Shown: positions 6,310 to 11,713 of the stretch, piece by piece | How the letters are laid out: each line of letters begins with the position of its first letter | Numbering within the stretch: position 1 is the first letter of the stretch | Assembly (NCBI GenBank): GCA_026394635.1 | Contig: JAPKXV010000414.1 | Location: 1-11,713 of the forward strand | Length of the DNA stretch: 11,713 nt | Origin: Methanoregula sp. | GTDB lineage: Archaea; Halobacteriota; Methanomicrobia; Methanomicrobiales; Methanospirillaceae | Direction: 5' to 3' | Position numbers and translations under genes: made by a program | The notes under the pieces: generated by a model | Seen by the model: the letters and a program-made list of their open reading frames with translations, nothing else | Database searches by the model: none | What the model was told of the DNA's origin: nothing

Positions 6310-7341
6310 ATGCTGCCTGCACCGCTGATAATCGTCATCGCCATCATTGTTATCGCATTATTTTTTGATTTCACCAACGGTTTTCACGATTCGGCAAACT
6401 CCATATCAACCGTTGTCTCCACAAAAGTTCTCTCCCCCCGGAATGCCGTTGTTTTTGCCGCGTTTTTCAATTTTATCGCTGCATTCGGTTTCGGTGTTGC
6501 GGTGGCGAGCACAATCAGTAAAATTGTTGAACTGAATTATGTCCAGACTGAGGTGATCCCCTATATTGTGCTGGGAGCACTGATAGGTGCAATCAGCTGG
6601 AACCTCATCACGTGGTTTTTCGGACTTCCCACATCGTCGTCCCATGCACTTATCGGAGGTCTGACTGGTGCCGGCATTTCAGCAGCCGGGTTTGCCGCAA
6701 TCAAATGGTCAACGGTCGGACAGGTAGCCCTTTTCATGATTCTTTCACCGCTGATTGGGTTGGCATGCGGGTTCCTGTTCATGGCAGCGGTTCTCAATCT
6801 CACAAGAAAAGCCAACAAGCCCACAGCCGAGAGCTATTTCAAGCGGCTCCAGCTCTTCTCGGCGGCAGCATACAGTTTCAGTCATGGGACCAATGATGCA
6901 CAAAAAACGATGGGAATTATTGTACCTCTCCTCTTTTCCATCGGGTATTTCGGCGCTGCAGCTGACCCGAATCACCTTCCCGTCCCTATCTGGGTGATCC
7001 TGATCGCCCATGCCGCCATTGCCCTAGGGACACTTTCCGGAGGCTGGCGCGTCGTGGAAACGATGGGCTATAAGATCACACGACTTCGTCCGGTTCAGGG
7101 ATTTGCTGCCGAAACCGCCGGGGCGGCGACGATTATCGGTGCCTCATTTGCAGGGATCCCGGTCAGCACAACGCACGTTATCTGTTCCTCCATCATGGGA
7201 GTGGGTACGACGATGGGGGCCAGCACGGTAAAATGGGGTGTGGCACGGACTATCATCTGGGCGTGGGTCCTTACCATTCCCATCAGTGCGCTGATCGGTT
7301 TTGTCTCGTTCGCGGTAATTCGCGTGTTCATCGGATACTAA
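6310..7341 (+). CDS. PiT-family phosphate permease, copy 2 (canonical form)
   Basis: This PiT permease of 343 residues keeps the standard motifs. The first signature FTNGFHDSANSISTVVSTK at 21-39 has the FHD form also seen in E. coli PitA; SSSHALIGG follows at 109-117, then SHGTNDAQKTMGI at 191-203 and PVSTTHVICSS at 284-294. The two signatures mark the inverted repeat that builds the transport core. It is more compact than copy 1, with only about 35 residues between the SHAL hairpin and the SPLIGL helix. The ATG at 6310 has a modest GTGAGAGA ribosome binding site about 5 nt upstream and lies 31 nt after its DUF47 partner. Low-affinity phosphate uptake is the best call. It is the last clearly archaeal gene in the window; the following plus-strand sequence is A/T-rich. 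Confidence 0.92.
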   Translation: MLPAPLIIVIAIIVIALFFDFTNGFHDSANSISTVVSTKVLSPRNAVVFAAFFNFIAAFGFGVAVASTISKIVELNYVQTEVIPYIVLGALIGAISWNLITWFFGLPTSSSHALIGGLTGAGISAAGFAAIKWSTVGQVALFMILSPLIGLACGFLFMAAVLNLTRKANKPTAESYFKRLQLFSAAAYSFSHGTNDAQKTMGIIVPLLFSIGYFGAAADPNHLPVPIWVILIAHAAIALGTLSGGWRVVETMGYKITRLRPVQGFAAETAGAATIIGASFAGIPVSTTHVICSSIMGVGTTMGASTVKWGVARTIIWAWVLTIPISALIGFVSFAVIRVFIGY

Positions 7342-7369
7342 AATTAAAAAAATTGGATAAAGTGCCAAC

Positions 7370-7376
7370 TATATAT
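7370..7376 (+). promoter_or_regulatory. Orphan TATA-like element after the second PiT gene
   Basis: TATATAT resembles an archaeal TATA box on the plus strand and, being palindromic, could also serve the minus strand. A plus-strand transcript would start near 7400, but no archaeal coding frame follows before the bacterial sequence. It may be the promoter of an archaeal gene cut off at the join. Confidence 0.35.
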
Positions 7377-7377
7377 C

Positions 7378-7545
7378 TTAATTCTCTAGGATCTTTGATC
7401 GAATCAGCAATTATCAGTCGCTCTTGGGGGCTTCGGCTACGCCTTCGCCCCCGCCGCTGTAGCATCCCCCGGTTGCGATATACGGACAGGAAGTTGAAAT
7501 TCAAGCGTGAAAATTTGCTCCATATCTCCCATCACTTTTTTCTTT
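7378..7545. other. Probable archaeal/bacterial sequence junction
   Basis: Archaeal gene content ends at 7341, and convincing TolC-like sequence (SLPVFDGFNKNAVFEN on the minus strand) begins only above about 7,540. Between them the tolC frame encodes residues unlike the family's usual C-terminal helices and ends at a GC-rich hairpin. The exact breakpoint cannot be placed by eye. Confidence 0.6.
7426..7452. repeat. GC-rich inverted repeat
   Basis: GGGGGC at 7426-7431 pairs with GCCCCC at 7447-7452, with an inner GGC-TAC-GCC stem and opposing TTC bulges. A further CATCCCCC at 7465-7472 could compete for the G-run. It sits in a GC-rich island between A/T-rich flanks and contains the stop codon of the truncated tolC frame. 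It could be a terminator stem (there is no T-run), a dispersed repeat, or a sequence that promoted misassembly. Confidence 0.6.
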
Positions 7546-8537
7546 ACGTTTTCAAAAACAGCATTTTTATTGAATCCGTCGAAAACCGGCAGCGACAAAT
7601 TTAGACCTACTATCGGTCCGTTGTTCACAACCAGCGAAGAAGAACCATAATTGTACGTGGAACGGGTCAGGTTGTAATCTGTAAAAAATGCTATTTGCGG
7701 GTATTGGGGCGAATGGGTAAGCCGATAATCAAGCAAAGCAATTTCCACCGACTTCCTCGCCATGTTTATCTGACTATTTGCTGCGACCAGTACTTCTTTC
7801 AAACTTGCATAATCCAGAATCCTGTCGAATTGTATGGGAGAAGAAACATCGTAATCTTTACCGGTTTCAAGTACCAGCAAAGTATTTAATCTTGATTTGG
7901 CCGTTGTCATGGCAACCTGCTGTCTTAGGAATGCTGCACTGTCGGCATTGAGGTCAGTAGAAGATTTCAGAAATGCGAGCTCTGAAGTAGTTCCGATCTG
8001 CAGTTTTTTCCGGGTAAGATCGTAACGGCTGTTGGAGAAATTGATTGCATTCTGCAAAACCTGAATGCTGTTCTTTAGCTGTACTACAGCAAAATAGGCA
8101 GTAATGATCTCGGACACCTTGTTTTCGACTGAAGCCCTGAGTGAAGTCTCCTGCAGGGTCTGAAGGGATCCAAGTTTCTCTTTCCTGATGAACATGGCCA
8201 TCCCGTTGAAAAGAGTCCAGTCAAGGGTGGCCCCGAAATTTGCCGTACCTGTACGAAGGTTGTCGCTTGGGGTACTAACCCCGCTTTGGTCTTTTGAATC
8301 AAGGGAAAAAATGTTCTCTTTGATTCCTCCGTTTAAATTGATAGTAGGAAGGAATCCTGCATTCCCGGGCGTATTGTTGTTGACGGCAATTTGGTTGTCG
8401 TTTTTTGCTATCTGAATTGAAAAATTATTTTTAAGCCCTATCGAAATCGCTTCTTCCAAATTCAGGCTGCCAGACTGACCTTTTGATACTATGCATACGC
8501 AAAAAAGCAGGACTAATGGTATGGATAATTTCTTCAT
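7437..8537 (-). CDS. TolC-like outer membrane efflux protein, C-terminally truncated
   Basis: This is the outer membrane channel of an RND efflux system. It has an N-terminal signal peptide (MKKLSIPLVLLFCVCIVSKG), then the first OEP repeat beginning LNLEEAISIGLKNN, the Bacteroidota-type GNAGFLPTINLNGG segment, and a long helical region. The second beta segment, LNLSLPVFDGF, is reached at about residue 320. Family members normally continue about 100 residues beyond this point with paired helices. Here only about 45 follow, they contain prolines and glycines (FQLPVRISQPGDATAAG), and the frame stops inside a GC hairpin. The 3' end is therefore probably lost at the sequence junction; a functional channel is unlikely as read. 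It starts 27 nt after the RND gene with no Shine-Dalgarno, as is usual in Bacteroidota. Confidence 0.85.
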   Translation of the reverse strand: MKKLSIPLVLLFCVCIVSKGQSGSLNLEEAISIGLKNNFSIQIAKNDNQIAVNNNTPGNAGFLPTINLNGGIKENIFSLDSKDQSGVSTPSDNLRTGTANFGATLDWTLFNGMAMFIRKEKLGSLQTLQETSLRASVENKVSEIITAYFAVVQLKNSIQVLQNAINFSNSRYDLTRKKLQIGTTSELAFLKSSTDLNADSAAFLRQQVAMTTAKSRLNTLLVLETGKDYDVSSPIQFDRILDYASLKEVLVAANSQINMARKSVEIALLDYRLTHSPQYPQIAFFTDYNLTRSTYNYGSSSLVVNNGPIVGLNLSLPVFDGFNKNAVFENVKKKVMGDMEQIFTLEFQLPVRISQPGDATAAGAKA

Positions 8538-8564
8538 TGCATCATTTTGGTCTATAAACTCTTG

Positions 8565-11500
8565 TTATTCTTCCAGGTTGGCTTCCAGATCATCACTTTC
8601 TTCCTGGATTCGAATATTACCGGAAATCAATGTGTACAAAGCTGGTACGATGTAAAGTGTCAAAACCAGTGAGAACATCAATCCGCCAATGATGGCAATC
8701 CCCATTGGTACACGACTTTTGGCGGCAGCACCCAGGGCCAGGGCAATAGGAAGGGCCCCAAGCGTGGTAGCCAGACTGGTCATCAATATTGGCCGCAAAC
8801 GCAATGTTGCTGCCTCCAGCACAGCCTCACGGAGAGGAAGACCTGCATTCTTTTTCTGGTTGGCAAATTCAACGATCAGGATTCCGTTCTTGGTAACAAT
8901 TCCAATCAAAATGATGATTCCAATTTCGCTGAAAATATTAAGTGTCTGACTGAAGGCAAACAAAGATATCAATGCGCCCGCAATGGCGAGTGGCACCGTC
9001 AGCATCACGATAAGCGGATCGCGGTAACTTTCGAACTGGGCTGCAAGCACAAGAAAAATCAGCACAAGTGCAAAAATGAAAGCATAAACCAGGCTGCTGG
9101 CGCTCTCATCAAGGTCGCGGGAAGACCCGGCCAGAGAAGTCGAAAAATTTTCGGGCAGCACCTCTTTTGCTATTTTTTTCATCTCAGCAATTCCTTCCCC
9201 CAAAGTGGTTGTTGTTGACGGCTGAGCCGAAACCGTGGCAGAAACATATCTGTTAAAGCGATAAATATTGGGTGGATTACTCTGATTGGTTACCTTCAGG
9301 ACATTATCCAGTTGAATCAGATTTCCGACAGAATTTCTGATGTAAATAGTAGAAAGATCCATTGGATTATCCCTGTTGGAACGCGATGCTTCGCCAATAA
9401 CCTGATACTGTCTGTCGCGAAGGACAAAGTAACCATACCGCTGCTGACTAAAATAAAGTTGAAGGTTTTCTGCAATATCCCTGACAGAAACACCCAGTGT
9501 TTTGGCCCGGTCGCGGTCGATTTCCACTCTTAGCTCAGGTTTGTTGAATTTCAAATCAACATCAACAACCTGAAATGCTTTGTCCTCCATCGCTCTATCC
9601 AGAAATTTTGGCAATGTTTCTTTTAGACTTGCAAAATCAGGCGCCAGCAAGACGAACTGAACCGGTAAGCCTGCCCCTCTTCTGGTGGTGGCGATGGTCT
9701 GTTCTTGTGTAGCATAACCCCTGGCAAAACTATTTTTTCGCAACAGTTCGTTTAACCAGTCTGCAATCTCCTGTTGAGATCTTTTTCGCTTGTCAGGTAA
9801 AACCAATCCGATTCTTGCTGATCCTTCATTTGACCCGTGCATGCCTAACATCACCATCAAAGTCTCCTTTTCAGGCAAAGTATCAATCACTTCTGTCAAT
9901 TTCTGCATGTAGCTGTCCATCGATTCATAAGCCGTTCCTTCAGGAGCTATGGCAGTAATCCGGATCCTGCTCTTATCTTCCATTGGAGCCAATTCCGTAG
10001 GGCTGAGCCTGCCAATGACAAGGATGATTGCCAGTGATGCCAGCATAATCAAAACTGCCATCCAACGATGTCCGATGAATGTTTTCAGTGATCTGTGGTA
10101 GCTTTCCGTCATTTTTTCAAAAAACCGTTCACTGCGCTTGTACAATTTGGATTCAGAAGTGCTTTTTTTAAGCATTCTGGCACACATCATTGGGGTAAGA
10201 GTGAGCGAAACAAAGGCAGAGATCAAAACAGAACCCGCCACGGTAACGGCAAACTCTCTGAAGAGCCGGCCTGTAATTCCGCTCAGGAACATGATGGGTA
10301 AAAAGACAGCTGCAAGGGTAATTGTTGTGGAGATAATGGCGAATATAATTTCGGCGGATCCCTTGTGACCTGCTACCATTGGTTTTTCGCCATGTTCAAT
10401 CTTTTTGTAGATATTTTCGAGTACCACAATCGCATCGTCCACAACCAATCCGGTAGCCAGTACAATTCCAAGCAGGGTTAGAAGATTGATCGTAAATCCT
10501 GCAAAATACATAATGGCAAAGGTCCCGATCAGAGAGATAGGAATTGCCAGGACAGGGATTAAAGTGGTCCTCCAGTGTCTTAGAAAAACAAATATGACCA
10601 GCACAACCAGGGCAAAAGAGAAGAAGATGGTCTCCTCTACTTCTTTAATGCCTTTCCTGATATTTACGGTAATGTCTGACAGTACGGTCAGTTTCAAATC
10701 CTGGGGAATCTCTTGTTTTAAACGCTCTACCCGCTTGTAGAATTCATCTGCTATTGCAATATGATTGGAACCGGGCTGCGGTTGAATGGCCAGGGCAATC
10801 ATTTGGACTCCACCATTTCCCCTGAAACTGCTTTTAAGTGATTCGGATGAAAGTACTGCCCGTCCGATGTCTCTTAACCTGATCAATACTCCATTCTGCT
10901 CTTTGATCAGGAGATTGTTAAATTCATCCTCAGTAGTCAGCCTGCCAAGTGTGCGGATGGTCAATTCCCTTTCGTATCCTTCGATCCTTCCGGAGGGTAA
11001 TTCTACGTTTTCCTTCTGGAGTGCGTTGCGGACATCCATCGGTGAAATCTGATAAGCAGTCAGCCGGGCTGGATCCAGTTCGAGCCGCATGGCATATCTT
11101 TTTTCTCCGTAGATCCTGATATCACTCACTCCGGGGATGGTCTGAAGCCTTTCTTTAAATACATTGATACCATAATCGGTCAGCTCAAGCAAACTCCGGG
11201 TGTCACTCTGTATGGCCAGGGTGAGGATGGCATCCGCATCAGCATCGGTCTTGACAATCACGGGAGGATCACAATCAGGGGGCAAACGGCTGATGACACG
11301 GGAAACCCTGTCACGTACATCATTGGCCGCAGCTTCCAAATCACCGTCGATATTGAACTCAACGGTGATACGACTGTCGCCGTCACTACTGGAGGAAGTT
11401 AATGTACGAATTCCGTCAATTCCGTTGATGGATTCTTCCAGGGGTTGTGTGATTTGAGTGGCCATCACATCCGTATTGGCTCCCCTGTAATTGGTTGAAA

Positions 11501-11639
11501 CGGTAATAGTAGGAGGATCGACACTTGGGAATTCGCGTAATCCGAGCATATTAAAACCTACGAAACCAAGAAGCAGCAAAATAATGGATAGTACTGATGA
11601 GAGTACTGGTCTTTTGATGCAAATTGAGGCGATATTCAT
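8565..11639 (-). CDS. RND (HAE-1 / AcrB-like) efflux pump, inner membrane
   Basis: This complete 1,024-residue proton-driven efflux transporter of the resistance-nodulation-division superfamily, ACR_tran family, expels hydrophobic compounds, detergents, bile salts or antibiotics through a tripartite channel. It opens with the usual MNIASICIKRPVLSSVLSI helix and the FPSVDPPTITVSTNYRGA segment. The porter domains follow, then helices TM2-6. The proton-relay aspartates are Asp401-Asp402 in GLVVDDAIVVLENI, equivalent to AcrB 407/408. The second half has its own porter domain and TM7-12, with the matching lysine (about Lys917) in GIVTKNGILIVEFANQ. The spacing fits the HAE-1 rather than the heavy-metal HME subgroup, which has a different TM4 motif. 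It is flanked by the membrane fusion protein gene upstream and the tolC-like gene downstream. I saw no Shine-Dalgarno before the ATG. The substrate cannot be told from sequence. Confidence 0.96.
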   Translation of the reverse strand: MNIASICIKRPVLSSVLSIILLLLGFVGFNMLGLREFPSVDPPTITVSTNYRGANTDVMATQITQPLEESINGIDGIRTLTSSSSDGDSRITVEFNIDGDLEAAANDVRDRVSRVISRLPPDCDPPVIVKTDADADAILTLAIQSDTRSLLELTDYGINVFKERLQTIPGVSDIRIYGEKRYAMRLELDPARLTAYQISPMDVRNALQKENVELPSGRIEGYERELTIRTLGRLTTEDEFNNLLIKEQNGVLIRLRDIGRAVLSSESLKSSFRGNGGVQMIALAIQPQPGSNHIAIADEFYKRVERLKQEIPQDLKLTVLSDITVNIRKGIKEVEETIFFSFALVVLVIFVFLRHWRTTLIPVLAIPISLIGTFAIMYFAGFTINLLTLLGIVLATGLVVDDAIVVLENIYKKIEHGEKPMVAGHKGSAEIIFAIISTTITLAAVFLPIMFLSGITGRLFREFAVTVAGSVLISAFVSLTLTPMMCARMLKKSTSESKLYKRSERFFEKMTESYHRSLKTFIGHRWMAVLIMLASLAIILVIGRLSPTELAPMEDKSRIRITAIAPEGTAYESMDSYMQKLTEVIDTLPEKETLMVMLGMHGSNEGSARIGLVLPDKRKRSQQEIADWLNELLRKNSFARGYATQEQTIATTRRGAGLPVQFVLLAPDFASLKETLPKFLDRAMEDKAFQVVDVDLKFNKPELRVEIDRDRAKTLGVSVRDIAENLQLYFSQQRYGYFVLRDRQYQVIGEASRSNRDNPMDLSTIYIRNSVGNLIQLDNVLKVTNQSNPPNIYRFNRYVSATVSAQPSTTTTLGEGIAEMKKIAKEVLPENFSTSLAGSSRDLDESASSLVYAFIFALVLIFLVLAAQFESYRDPLIVMLTVPLAIAGALISLFAFSQTLNIFSEIGIIILIGIVTKNGILIVEFANQKKNAGLPLREAVLEAATLRLRPILMTSLATTLGALPIALALGAAAKSRVPMGIAIIGGLMFSLVLTLYIVPALYTLISGNIRIQEESDDLEANLEE

Positions 11640-11660
11640 ATTGTTAATTGCATAATATTG

Positions 11661-11713
11661 TTACCGTTCCTGAATTTTCACCTTAATGCGCATCCCGTCT
11701 TTTATCTGTAAAA
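11661..11713 (-). CDS. RND membrane fusion protein (HlyD/AcrA-like), C-terminal end only
   Basis: The last 16 codons of a minus-strand gene run off the window edge, ending LQIKDGMRIKVKIQER and a TAA stop, 21 nt before the RND start codon. The pattern (glycine followed by alternating basic and hydrophobic residues) is typical of the last beta strand of periplasmic adaptor proteins, whose genes usually precede the pump. The call rests on this short match and on position. Confidence 0.7.
   Translation of the reverse strand, partial: LQIKDGMRIKVKIQER

Larger units (their letters stand above)
3775..7341 (+). repeat. Tandem DUF47-PiT modules (diverged gene-pair duplication)
   Basis: The region holds two successive pairs in the same order: DUF47 then PiT at 3775-5594, and DUF47 then PiT at 5649-7341. 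The DUF47 copies align end to end without gaps, with roughly 47 of the first 100 positions identical by my count. The permeases are more diverged and differ in topology. The repeat is visible at protein level rather than as DNA identity, so it is old or came from separate acquisitions. Confidence 0.8.

Noticed and set aside
7426..7472. CRISPR repeat or integron attC site
   Set aside because: There is only one copy, there are no spacers, and the attC core motifs are absent.
7420..7494. Small plus-strand peptide frame beginning ALGGFGYAFAPAAVASPG
   Set aside because: It has no start codon after the preceding in-frame stop at 7396-7398 and is about 32 codons long; its protein-like look follows from the GC-rich repeat.
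7233..7604. Plus-strand open frame of 123 codons spanning the junction
   Set aside because: It overlaps the end of the second PiT gene in another frame and the tolC sequence in antisense, and resembles no protein family.
8565..11639. Heavy-metal (CusA-type) RND pump
   Set aside because: The TM4 motif is GLVVDDAIVVLENI with the double Asp of HAE-1 drug pumps, and no methionine-rich or metal-binding segments are seen.

Overview
The window carries two blocks of DNA that look as if they come from different domains of life. Positions 1 to about 7,380 read as a methanogenic archaeon, probably of the order Methanomicrobiales. The basis is an archaeal 6-phospho-3-hexuloisomerase, an M42 aminopeptidase, TATA-box promoters, GA-rich ribosome binding sites, a tRNA without encoded CCA, and paired DUF47/PiT transporter genes. 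Positions from about 7,545 to 11,713 read as Bacteroidota: a minus-strand tripartite RND efflux operon with lower GC and no Shine-Dalgarno sites. Assignments are from protein character by eye; no database search was possible.

Layout. (1) 214-2975, plus strand: a tight three-gene cluster of hexuloisomerase (hxlB), a class I/II aminotransferase and an M42 aminopeptidase, with gaps of 13 and 1 nt. It serves pentose phosphate supply, amino acid metabolism and peptide turnover. (2) 3001-3072, minus strand: tRNA-Arg(GCG) with a poly-T terminator. (3) 3250-3630: the 3' part of a DDE transposase, missing its N-terminal half. (4) 3775-7341, plus strand: two successive modules, each a 209-residue PhoU-like DUF47 protein followed by a PiT-family anion permease. 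The first module has a clear TATA box with two inverted repeats upstream. The two permeases have diverged in length and motif residues. (5) 7342-7545: a short transition with an orphan TATA box and a GC-rich hairpin, inside which the bacterial tolC-like frame ends early. (6) 7437-11713, minus strand: the last 16 codons of a membrane fusion protein, a complete 1,024-residue RND pump and a C-terminally truncated TolC-like protein.

The most important point is the archaeal/bacterial join near 7.38-7.55 kb, which falls within the tolC gene. An assembly chimera is the simplest explanation; a recent interdomain insertion is the alternative. Within the archaeal block the most interesting biology is the duplicated and diverged DUF47-PiT pair. 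I found no CRISPR array, no rRNA and no clearly novel defence or biosynthetic system.
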